Below, in pieces: positions 7,399 through 13,861 of a DNA stretch of 21,340 bases. This stretch comes from Desulfobacteraceae bacterium (GTDB lineage Bacteria; Desulfobacterota; Desulfobulbia; Desulfobulbales; Desulfobulbaceae). Each line of letters opens with the position of its first letter. Within the stretch, counting starts at the first letter, position 1. The notes under the pieces are model-generated. The model searched no databases. It was not told where the DNA came from and saw nothing but the letters and a program-made list of their open reading frames with translations. The stretch is taken from positions 1 to 21,340 of the forward strand of contig JALHJD010000017.1 of assembly GCA_022837185.1 (NCBI GenBank). Direction: 5' to 3'. Both the position numbers and the translations under genes were made by a program.

Positions 7399-7426
7399 AT
7401 TGTATGCCATCCTGTGAGAAAGTAAA
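7399..7426 (-). promoter_or_regulatory. Sigma-70-like promoter for the 84-residue protein
   Basis: On the minus strand, TTTACT (7426-7421) and TACAAT (7404-7399) are separated by 16 bases. The -10 matches the consensus at five of six positions. Transcription would begin near 7391, about 37 bases before the start codon. Flanking it are TTCTCATA (7385-7392) and TGTGAGAA (7413-7420), inverted half-sites resembling the palindrome at 5932-5947. Confidence 0.55.
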
Positions 7427-7461
7427 GGATGAAAGAGACGCCCTCCCGCCGTGGGCGCATC

Positions 7462-9306
7462 TTATTCCTTTCCCAGCAGTTTCCTGGCCAGCCGGACAAC
7501 GGCGTTGCTGGAGATTTCCTCGAATTCGAGGAGTTCGCGGGGTTTGCCGCTTCCCGGAATTTTACCGACAGCCAGGCCGGCCACCCTGGCCCCGGTGTCC
7601 CAGAGGGCGCTGCGCACGGCCTCACCCAGGCCGCCCTCGGCCACATGGTCCTCAACGGTCAGCAGCAGCCCCGTTTCCCGGGCCGCCTGCCGCAGGGTGG
7701 CTGAATCAATGGGTTTGATGCTGTAGAGATCGATGATCCGGGCGGCAATGTTGTCGGCGGCGAGCATCTGCCTGGCGGCCAGGACTTCGTGCAGGGTGAT
7801 GCCGGCGCCCACCAGGGTTATGACGTCGGCATCGCTGCGGTGCAGGACCTTGCAGCCGCCGATGGGGAAGGCTTCGCCGCTGCCGTAAATGACCGGGGTG
7901 GCGCCCCGGGTGGTGCGGATATAGACGGCTCCCCGGTGCCGGGCCGCTTCCTCCACCAGCTTCTCCGTGCTGACCGCGTCGGCGGGGTAGAGGACCACGC
8001 CGTCCAGCAAGGTGCGGAAGAAGGCGATATCCTCCAGGCCCATCTGGCTGGGACCGTCCTCGCCGATGGAAACTCCGGCATGGGAGCCGACGAACTTGAT
8101 GTTGGCGTCCGAATAGCGGCTCATGCGGATCTGGTCGTAGGCCCGGCTCATGAAGGCGGCAAAGGTGGAGACGAAAGGGATCTTGCCGCGGCGGGCGAAG
8201 CCGATGGCCGCGCCGGCCATGTTCTGCTCGGCGACATACATTTCAAAAAAACGTTCCGGGCAGGCGTCCTTGAACAGTTCCGCCATGGTGGAATTGGAGA
8301 CCTCGGCATCAAGGCTGACAAGGGCGGGGAAGCCGGGGGCGATCCGCCGCAGGGCCCTGCCGTAGGCGGTGCGGGTGGCCACCTGTTCGCCGGGCTGGTA
8401 TCGGGGTTCGGAAATCCCGGCGGCCGCGGGACGGTGCGGTTCCAGGTCGTCCGGTTTCCGGATGGAGCCGCGCACGCTCCTGTCCACTTCTCCCAGTTCT
8501 CCCAGGGCCTTGTCCAGTTCCTCCCTGGGCAGGGGTTTGCCGTGCCAGCCCTCCCTGTTTTCAACGAGGGAGACGCCCCGGCCCTTGAATGTCCGGGCGA
8601 TGATCATGGTCGGCAGGCCTTCGGTCTCCTGCGCCTCCCGGTAGGCGTCCGATATCTGCCGGTAGTCATGTCCGTCAATGACGATGGTATGCCAGCCGAA
8701 GGCGGCAACCCTGGCCCGGTAGGCATCGAGATCGTGGCCGTACATGGTTTCGCCCCGCTGACCGAGCCGGTTGACGTCGATGATCCCGGTCAGGTTGTCC
8801 AGCCTGTAATAGGCGGCGAGCTGGATGGCTTCCCACTGTGAGCCTTCGGTCATCTCGCTGTCGCCGATGAGGACATAGGTGCGATAGGGCAGCCGGTCCA
8901 GCCGCGCGTTCAGGGCCATGCCCACTCCGATGGCAAGACCCTGTCCCAGGGACCCGGTCGCCGCTTCGGCGTAGGGAAAAGCGACGGTGGGATGTCCCTC
9001 CAGCCGGCTGCCGAACCGGCGGTAGGTCATCATCTCCTCCTCGTCGATTTTGCCGGCCGCGGCCCAGAGGCCGTAGAAGAGGGGCGAGGCATGGCCCTTG
9101 GAAAAGATCAGCCGGTCGTTGTTGGGGTGGTCGGGCCGATCGGCGTCGTACCGGAACATGCCGCCGAACAGCAGGGCGGTCATCAGCTCGACCGCTGAAA
9201 GCGAGGAAGTGGGATGCCCCGACCCGGCATTGGTCGTGGCCGTCAGTATGACGGAGCGGATGAACCGGGCGATTTTTTCAAGCCCTGCAATGTCAGGATA
9301 GACCAT
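7462..9306 (-). CDS. tkt: Transketolase, short animal-like type
   Basis: A 614-residue complete transketolase, a TPP enzyme that transfers two-carbon ketol units in the pentose phosphate pathway. Motifs are TTNAGSGHPTSSLSAVELM (24-42, His31), SKGHASP (69-75), TGSLGQGL (117-124), the TPP-binding GDSEMTEG (148-155) through IIDVNRLGQ, FKGRG, and the catalytic-Glu segment VAEQNMAGAA in the pyrimidine domain. The DVNRLGQ, FKGRGVSLVE and WHGKPLP signatures and the length near 620 residues resemble animal TKT more than the roughly 660-residue E. coli TktA type. The start is ATG 9306, with AGGAGGG seven bases upstream. A much longer open frame extends upstream but has no ribosome site and no homologous residues. 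With rpiB in this window it supplies the non-oxidative pentose phosphate pathway. Confidence 0.95.
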   Translation of the reverse strand: MVYPDIAGLEKIARFIRSVILTATTNAGSGHPTSSLSAVELMTALLFGGMFRYDADRPDHPNNDRLIFSKGHASPLFYGLWAAAGKIDEEEMMTYRRFGSRLEGHPTVAFPYAEAATGSLGQGLAIGVGMALNARLDRLPYRTYVLIGDSEMTEGSQWEAIQLAAYYRLDNLTGIIDVNRLGQRGETMYGHDLDAYRARVAAFGWHTIVIDGHDYRQISDAYREAQETEGLPTMIIARTFKGRGVSLVENREGWHGKPLPREELDKALGELGEVDRSVRGSIRKPDDLEPHRPAAAGISEPRYQPGEQVATRTAYGRALRRIAPGFPALVSLDAEVSNSTMAELFKDACPERFFEMYVAEQNMAGAAIGFARRGKIPFVSTFAAFMSRAYDQIRMSRYSDANIKFVGSHAGVSIGEDGPSQMGLEDIAFFRTLLDGVVLYPADAVSTEKLVEEAARHRGAVYIRTTRGATPVIYGSGEAFPIGGCKVLHRSDADVITLVGAGITLHEVLAARQMLAADNIAARIIDLYSIKPIDSATLRQAARETGLLLTVEDHVAEGGLGEAVRSALWDTGARVAGLAVGKIPGSGKPRELLEFEEISSNAVVRLARKLLGKE

Positions 9307-9602
9307 GCGCCAACCCTCCTGGTTGTGTTTGATTATGCGTGTCTCCCGCGGCCGCTGCCGGGCAGCGGAGCACCGGTTGTGATGATGGTGAAAACTACCG
9401 CATTTCAAGCAAATTGTACACCAATGCACAGCGGAAACGAAAATTTTCCTCCTTTCTGCCGGCCAGGACCGTCCCGGCGGCGGGCGGCTCGAGGGAGGCG
9501 GGAAAATCAGGACGGAAGTCGCCTTCTGTTTCGTTTCCATGTTGCACATGGTATATATTTCCGGTATCTCTAAGTTCAGAGGGGATCAGGGGTCACTGTG
9601 CA
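9307..9602. other. Divergent intergenic region between tkt and the YkgJ-like gene
   Basis: About 300 bp with no gene. The tkt ribosome site AGGAGGG is at 9314-9320 (minus strand). CCGCTGCC (9352-9359) and GGCAGCGG (9361-9368) are an almost uninterrupted dyad that would form a hairpin in the tkt leader. A minus-strand TACAAT (9413-9418) is a possible -10 for tkt but I see no good -35. Confidence 0.45.
9537..9559 (+). promoter_or_regulatory. Palindrome abutting a TATATATT element upstream of the YkgJ-like gene
   Basis: CCATGT-TGC-ACATGG (9537-9551) is a perfect 6-bp dyad with a 3-nt centre. It is followed directly by TATATATT (9552-9559), which could be the -10 region of the gene starting at 9603. 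A repressor on the dyad would cover the promoter. No good -35 is seen, as expected for an activated or regulated promoter. Confidence 0.35.
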
Positions 9603-9995
9603 ATGAACTACTGCAATTACTGCCCGGGCTACTGCTGCTATCGCCTGGAAGGGTCCATGCTGCTGCTCACGGCCGTTGACATCAACCGGCTGGCCCGCCA
9701 TTTCGGAATTTCCGACGGCGAAGTTCGCAACCTGTACCTGGAGAACAAGTACACCTTCAAGGTCAGGGAGGATGGTTCCTGCGTTTTTCTGGCCCGGGAC
9801 AGGATGAGCAGACGGTGTACCATTCACGAAGCCCGGCCCGACCAGTGCCGCCGTTTCCCGTACGGCAAACCCTGCCCCTACCTGGAGCGGAAAGGCCTGC
9901 TGGAGCGGATTCAGCCCCGGGTGGAAAAAACCTTCACAGTGGAGCAGGGACGGTCCGGGCCGAGGATCCCGGGGATAGGCATACCGGGGACGTGA
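9603..9995 (+). CDS. YkgJ-type CxxCxxxCC protein (putative metal-binding)
   Basis: A 130-residue member of the YkgJ/UPF0153 (CxxCxxCC) family. The N-terminus is MNYCNYCPGYCC, giving C4, C7, C11 and C12. A second set follows: C60 (GSCVFL), C72 (RRCTIHEARPDQC), C82 and C91 (YGKPCPY). The family signature CxxH/Y-xxRPxxCRxFP is clear here. Such proteins are thought to bind zinc or an Fe-S centre through these cysteines, but the biochemical role is generally unknown. The start at ATG 9603 places the cysteine cluster at the very N-terminus, as usual; a longer frame upstream has no support. Its ribosome site is poor (AGGGG ten bases upstream). It is divergent from tkt and 116 bp before the CBS protein. 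The last 30 residues are Gly/Arg/Pro-rich and probably disordered. Confidence 0.85.
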   Translation: MNYCNYCPGYCCYRLEGSMLLLTAVDINRLARHFGISDGEVRNLYLENKYTFKVREDGSCVFLARDRMSRRCTIHEARPDQCRRFPYGKPCPYLERKGLLERIQPRVEKTFTVEQGRSGPRIPGIGIPGT

Positions 9996-10111
9996 CCGGG
10001 ACCCCCGTTTGAAAGACATCCGTGTTTCGGGCCGGATATGTCCGGATCAGCCGACCCGATGGAATTGGTTGCGTTTCCAATATTTTACTGTACTGACAAG
10101 GAGGTAAGAAC

Positions 10112-10525
10112 ATGGGGCTTCAGACGAGCATCAGGGATGCAGCGAACTGGAACGTGCCGGTGGTCGGCATGCAGAGCAGCATGCGGGAAGTTATAGAGAA
10201 AATGGTGGCCGCCAAGGTGTCCGCCGTCCTGGTAAAGAGCGATGACACGGTGACCGGCCTGGTTTCCGAGATGGATGTGCTTGACTGCATAGTCGGCAAA
10301 AATGATCTTGATACGGCCAGAGTGGCCGAATTTCTGACCAAATGCGAAGTAATCACCGGCCAGCCGGTCAAGAGCCCCTGCGCCCAGCTTGACGAGTCGG
10401 AAAGCGTGCAGAATGCCCTGAAGGTGCTGGCCGCAGCCGGAACCCATCACCTGCTGGTGGCAGGGGAAGGAGATAAAGCGGGCATAGCAGCCCTGCATGA
10501 CCTGCTGCGGCTGGCCGTCGCCTGA
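10112..10525 (+). CDS. Stand-alone two-CBS-domain protein
   Basis: A 137-residue protein made of two CBS repeats. The first runs from about residue 15 to 70 (VPVVGMQSSMREVIEKMVAA, then VLVKSDDTVTGLVSEMDVL). The second runs from about 80 to 135 (DESESVQNALKVLAAAGTHH, then GIAALHDLLR). Paired CBS domains bind adenine nucleotides and act as energy or ligand sensors. With no attached enzyme or channel, it probably regulates a partner protein in trans, and the partner cannot be deduced here. AAGGAGG (10098-10104) lies seven bases before the ATG, so the start is firm and translation should be efficient. Nothing on the same strand follows closely; about 740 bp of non-coding DNA lies downstream. Confidence 0.92.
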   Translation: MGLQTSIRDAANWNVPVVGMQSSMREVIEKMVAAKVSAVLVKSDDTVTGLVSEMDVLDCIVGKNDLDTARVAEFLTKCEVITGQPVKSPCAQLDESESVQNALKVLAAAGTHHLLVAGEGDKAGIAALHDLLRLAVA

Positions 10526-10696
10526 CCGACGGACCGCTTAAAGTTGCGCCGCCGGATCAGGCCGTCCGCGTCCTGACTCGGCAGTGCGCGTTTTTCCTTT
10601 CTTTCCGCCCCCCGCGGTTCCTCTCGGGATTACGGGGGGGCGGAGAATTCTCTTTCCCCTGCCCAACTCTCGTCATCAGCCGGTGCGCCGTTGAAA

Positions 10697-10870
10697 CCCC
10701 CGCCCCTGCGGGGCACCTTCTCCCCCGGGAGAAAAGGGGGTTTGAGTAATCCCCTCTACCTGCGGGAGAGGGTGGCCGGAGGCCGGGTGAGGGGCCGTTC
10801 ATTCAGGCAAGCCGTCAGGCTTCAAACCCAAACTGCCGACTGCAAACTGCCGACTCGGTGCAGCCGGATG
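10697..10870 (+). repeat. Dispersed intergenic repeat, copy B (inverted pair plus tail)
   Basis: The left unit CCCCCGCCCCTGCGGGGCAC (from 10697) running into CTTCTCCC is matched in inverse by GGGAGAGGGTGGCCGGAGGC, continuing to GGGTGAGGGG (10764-10794). The pair can therefore fold into a large hairpin. The tail CAGGCTTCAAACCC (10816-10829) and AACTGCCGACTGC (10831-10843) is shared with copy A at 4369-4397. Inside the tail, AAACTGCCGACT is directly repeated (10830-10841 and 10844-10855). A partial core recurs at 11173-11195 (CCTTTCTCCCCGGAGAAA). Confidence 0.7.
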
Positions 10871-11116
10871 CTGTCCTCTGTCTTCTGACTTCTGGATTGC
10901 CGCCGGCCAACTGCCGGCACCAGCCGTCCCGGGAATTCACGGTCTGAGCGCTCGCCTTCCGCCCGGGCTTGATTTTGCGGGCCTTGAGGGCCGGTTCGGA
11001 CCAGTTCTGCTTAATCTTCGGACAATGACGGAAGCCCTGGTGATCCGGTTCCTGAAGTTTGGGCTATGTACTGGAAATCGGGGAGAAAATTATTTGACCT
11101 GACGAGCAGATATTTC

Positions 11117-11145
11117 TTGCTTTCCGTAAAAATTGCATCTATAAG
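11117..11145 (+). promoter_or_regulatory. Candidate promoter for kamA
   Basis: TTGCTT (11117-11122) and TATAAG (11140-11145) are spaced by 17 bases. The -10 is good and the -35 weak. The leader to the ATG would be about 115 bases and contains the TTTCTCCCCGGAGAAA dyad (11175-11190), which is related to the dispersed repeat core. Confidence 0.4.
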
Positions 11146-11254
11146 GCGGTAAATTACCTTGTGGTGCAAAGGCCTTTCTCCCCGGAGAAAAAGGGAAAGA
11201 GAAGACCGCGGGCGGCTGGCTTGTCAGCCGTCCCTCCGCAGGAAATATCTGATC

Positions 11255-11260
11255 AAGGAG
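11255..11260 (+). promoter_or_regulatory. Ribosome binding site deciding the kamA start
   Basis: AAGGAG ends six bases before ATG 11267. It selects this start over the upstream in-frame TTG at 11159, which has no such site. Confidence 0.8.
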
Positions 11261-11266
11261 CCGACA

Positions 11267-12568
11267 ATGTCGCAGACAATCGAGACGTGTGAGAACGATG
11301 AACCTCCATCTTGCCTGAGCGAAATCCTCGAGGCCGAAGAGGAGCCTCCAGGTCCGAAGACGCAAACCCTTCTCCCCAATCATCCTCTTGCCGCGGCAGC
11401 ATCCTCCATTCTCCCCTTTCCCCTCCATCGCAGAAAAAAAGAGCAGAAGAATGTCCTGACCCGGGAATTCCGCAAGAAATTTTATCCCGGGATCAGTGCC
11501 AGGGAATGGAACGACTGGCACTGGCAGGTTGCAAACCGTGTCCGCACCGCGGACAGGCTGCAGTCCATGCTCAGTCTGAGCAGCGAGGAACAGCAGGCCC
11601 TGGGCCAAACCGGCATCAAGCTGCCTTTCGCGGTGACCCCGTATTACCTGAGCCTGGTGCCGGCCGATGACCCCGGGCATCCCATGCGGCGGGCGGTGGT
11701 GCCCACCATCCATGAACTCACCCGGGGCCCTGGCGAGGCGGATGATCCGCTGGGCGAGGAATCCCAGAGCCCGGTGCACGGTCTGGTCCACCGCTATCCG
11801 GACCGGGTGCTGTTCCTGGTCCATGATTTCTGCTCCACGTACTGCCGCTACTGCACCCGCTCGCGGGTGGTGGGACACGGGTCGCTCAATGCCAACCAGG
11901 CCCGGCTGGAGCAGGCGATTCAGTATATCAGCGCCACCCCGACGATTCGGGACGTGCTGCTTTCCGGCGGCGATCCCCTTCTCCTGAGCGACAACAAGCT
12001 CGAGTGGCTCCTGGCCCGCCTGCGTCTCATTCCCCACGTGGAGATCATCCGCATCGGCACCAAGATTCCGGCGGTCCTGCCCCAGCGGGTGACACCGAAG
12101 CTGACGCGCATGCTCAGGCGGTATCATCCCCTGTGGATGAGCCTGCATTTCATGCATCCGGACGAGTGCACCCCGGAAACGCACCGCGCCTGCGAAATGC
12201 TGGCCGACGCCGGTATCCCGCTCGGTTCGCAGACAGTGCTGCTGAACGGCATCAACGATGACGTGGCCACCATGAAGAAGCTGCTGCACGGCCTGATGAA
12301 AATGCGGGTCCGTCCCTACTATCTCTATCAGTGCGATCCCATAACCGGTTCTTCCCATTTCCGCACTCCGGTGGCCAGGGGCCTGGAAATCCTCCAGGGA
12401 CTGCGGGGGCATACCAGCGGCTATGCGGTGCCGACCTATGTCATCGACGCTCCCGGCGGCGGGGGCAAGATTCCGCTGATGCCGGAAGCGGTGACGGGAC
12501 GGGAGGGCGACGACCTGCTGCTGCGTAATTATGAACAGCGATGCTTCCGCTATCCGGACGTCAACTGA
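11267..12568 (+). CDS. kamA: Lysine 2,3-aminomutase (radical SAM, PLP)
   Basis: A 433-residue KamA-family enzyme that converts L-lysine to beta-lysine using S-adenosylmethionine, a 4Fe-4S cluster and PLP. The cluster motif is CSTYCRYC (C189, C193, C196). The PLP lysine is K401 in DAPGGGGKIP. The two Asp residues that bind the substrate epsilon-amine in the clostridial enzyme are both present: D357 in YQCD and D394 in VIDAPGGGG. This favours lysine over glutamate, whose mutase has other residues there. The core starts at WNDWHWQVANR (81-91). The 65-80 residues before it are an acidic, Pro-rich then basic extension, much longer than in the clostridial protein. It has its own promoter candidate and a strong terminator at its end. 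Beta-lysine can be an osmolyte precursor or a building block; no dedicated AblB acetyltransferase gene follows directly. EpmB-type use is less likely given the length. Confidence 0.92.
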   Translation: MSQTIETCENDEPPSCLSEILEAEEEPPGPKTQTLLPNHPLAAAASSILPFPLHRRKKEQKNVLTREFRKKFYPGISAREWNDWHWQVANRVRTADRLQSMLSLSSEEQQALGQTGIKLPFAVTPYYLSLVPADDPGHPMRRAVVPTIHELTRGPGEADDPLGEESQSPVHGLVHRYPDRVLFLVHDFCSTYCRYCTRSRVVGHGSLNANQARLEQAIQYISATPTIRDVLLSGGDPLLLSDNKLEWLLARLRLIPHVEIIRIGTKIPAVLPQRVTPKLTRMLRRYHPLWMSLHFMHPDECTPETHRACEMLADAGIPLGSQTVLLNGINDDVATMKKLLHGLMKMRVRPYYLYQCDPITGSSHFRTPVARGLEILQGLRGHTSGYAVPTYVIDAPGGGGKIPLMPEAVTGREGDDLLLRNYEQRCFRYPDVN

Positions 12569-12593
12569 TCCCCCTGCAGGATGGTGGTTTATC

Positions 12594-12624
12594 CGCCCGC
12601 CCTTCGGGGCGGGCGTTTTCTTTC
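12594..12624 (+). terminator. Intrinsic terminator after kamA
   Basis: CGCCCGCCC (12594-12602), loop TTCG, and GGGCGGGCG (12607-12615) form a perfect 9-bp stem followed by TTTTCTTTC. It lies 26 bases past the kamA stop and separates kamA from the downstream ligase operon. Confidence 0.9.
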
Positions 12625-12898
12625 ATCCCCTTGGCGGCGGTCCGCTCCGCAGCGGCGATTGATACGCTGTGTTCAGAACTCATCCCATGGACTCCAATTT
12701 GCATACAGCAGGACAGAAAACAACTCATCGAAATCGGGAACGAAATCGAAAAGTCATGGGACAGGCAAAGCTATTCGACATTTCCATCCTGATGGAAAAG
12801 ACAATTGTCTGGAAATATGCCGGGGCATATGAAAATTATGGATCGATCCCGGTGGATGCAATTTTTGCGGGACTCACAGAACCAAGGACACGGAAACA
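12625..12898. other. Regulatory region in front of the ligase operon
   Basis: It is less GC-rich than the flanking genes and has no supported gene. CGAAATCG is directly repeated (12729-12736 and 12741-12748). Four perfect palindromes follow in succession (separate entry). AAGGA (12884-12888) is a modest ribosome site ten bases before ATG 12899. Confidence 0.55.
12781..12849 (+). promoter_or_regulatory. Four tandem palindromes overlapping a candidate promoter
   Basis: TTTCCATC-CT-GATGGAAA (12781-12798) is followed directly by AGACAATTGTCT (12799-12810). Next come ATATGCC-GG-GGCATAT (12815-12830) and GGATCGATCC (12840-12849). All four are exact dyads. A sigma-70-like promoter overlaps them: TTGTCT (12805-12810), a 17-base spacer, TATGAA (12828-12833). 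The second dyad thus covers the -35 and the third the spacer and -10. This fits dense repressor or activator binding. In RNA only the last could fold downstream of the predicted start. Confidence 0.55.
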
Positions 12899-13861
12899 AT
12901 GAAAATCGGCATGACCTATGACCTGCGGTCCGCCTACCTGGCCATGGGGTACAGCGAGGATGAAACCGCCGAATTCGACCGCGACGAAACCATTGTTGCC
13001 ATCGAGGACACCCTCCGGGAACTGGGCCACGAGACCGAGCGCATCGGCCATATCAAGGAACTGGCCGCCGCCCTGGTGGCCGGCCGCCGCTGGGACCTGG
13101 TCTTCAACATCGCCGAAGGGATGCACGGCATCGGCCGCGAGGCCCAGGTGCCGGCCCTGCTGGACGCCTACCGGATTCCCTACACCTTTTCCGATCCCCT
13201 GGTCATGTCCCTGACCCTGGACAAGGGCATGACCAAGCGGGTGATCCGCGACGCCGGGGTGCCCACCAGCGATTTCCTGGTGGCGTTCGCCCCCGGTGAC
13301 GCCGCCCGGGTCCATTTTCCCCCGCCCTATTTTATCAAGCCGGTGGCGGAGGGCACGGGCAAGGGGATCACCGCCGCCTCCATCGTCCGGGACAGGGAAG
13401 CGCTTGCCTCCAGGGTGGATGGGCTGCTGCAGACCTACCGCCAGGCCGTGCTGATCGAGCCCTATCTGTCCGGCCGCGAGTTCACGGTGGGCATCGTCGG
13501 CACCGGCAACGAGGCCAGGGTCATCGGCTCCATGGAGGTCCTTCTGGGCGAGCGCGCCGAGCCGGGGGTCTACTCGTACACCAACAAGGAGAATTCCGAG
13601 GAGCTGGTCGATTACCGGCTGGTCCGGCCCGGTGACGAACCGCTGGCGGCCGAGGTGGAGCGCATTGCCCTGGATGCCTGGCGGGTGCTCGGGTGCCGCG
13701 ATGCCGGCCGGATCGACATCCGCTGCGACCACGCCGACCGCCCGCAGTTCATGGAGGTCAATCCCCTGGCCGGCATCCATCCGGAACATTCGGACCTGCC
13801 CATCATCTGCAACATGCTGTCCATTCCCTACAGGCGGCTGATCGGGGAAATCCTGGAATGA
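12899..13861 (+). CDS. ATP-grasp ligase, D-Ala-D-Ala-ligase-like (first of operon)
   Basis: A 320-residue ATP-grasp enzyme related to D-alanine-D-alanine ligases, expected to join a carboxylate (as acyl phosphate) to an amine. Visible are VFNIAEG (68-74), the ATP-binding lysine in YFIKPVAEGTGKGI (144-157), EPYLSGREFTVG (187-198) and the Mg/ATP residues D273, E286 and N288 in GRIDIRCD...FMEVNPLAG. The N-terminus (MTYDLRSAYLAMGYSEDE) does not match the GGxSxE start of true Ddl, and the Ddl substrate residues are not obvious, so a different substrate is likely. True Ddl genes usually lie in the mur cluster, which is absent here. The stop overlaps the next ATG by four bases (ATGA). The substrate is unknown; a dipeptide or amino-acid amide ligase is an inference. 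Confidence 0.88.
   Translation: MKIGMTYDLRSAYLAMGYSEDETAEFDRDETIVAIEDTLRELGHETERIGHIKELAAALVAGRRWDLVFNIAEGMHGIGREAQVPALLDAYRIPYTFSDPLVMSLTLDKGMTKRVIRDAGVPTSDFLVAFAPGDAARVHFPPPYFIKPVAEGTGKGITAASIVRDREALASRVDGLLQTYRQAVLIEPYLSGREFTVGIVGTGNEARVIGSMEVLLGERAEPGVYSYTNKENSEELVDYRLVRPGDEPLAAEVERIALDAWRVLGCRDAGRIDIRCDHADRPQFMEVNPLAGIHPEHSDLPIICNMLSIPYRRLIGEILE

Larger units (their letters stand above)
10526..11266. other. Long non-coding region between the CBS protein and kamA
   Basis: 741 bp without a supported gene. It holds a GC-rich hairpin-forming pair (10605-10614 with 10633-10643, one bulged G), dispersed repeat copy B, the kamA promoter candidate and a short related repeat at 11173-11195. The sequence from about 10870 to 11100 shows nothing recognisable. 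No tRNA cloverleaf or CRISPR repeat is seen. Confidence 0.6.

Noticed and set aside
9307..9549. 81-codon upstream extension of transketolase
   Set aside because: It has no similarity to transketolase N-termini. The AGGAGGG ribosome site at 9314-9320 serves ATG 9306.
11175..11190. TTTCTC-CCCG-GAGAAA dyad in the kamA leader as a third copy of the 5932-5947 operator
   Set aside because: The flanks match the dispersed repeat core at 10718-10736 better, so a repeat fragment is the simpler explanation.
12669..12902. Plus-strand open frame whose stop overlaps the first ATP-grasp start by four bases
   Set aside because: It runs through the four palindromes, has no ribosome site at any start, and its translation resembles nothing known. 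The overlap looks coincidental, though an RNA or ribosome profile could reopen it.
12899..13861. Calling the first ligase a true cell-wall D-Ala-D-Ala ligase (ddl)
   Set aside because: The N-terminal Ddl signature is missing, there are no mur or fts genes nearby, and it is coupled to a second ligase and a GNAT-HDAC fusion.
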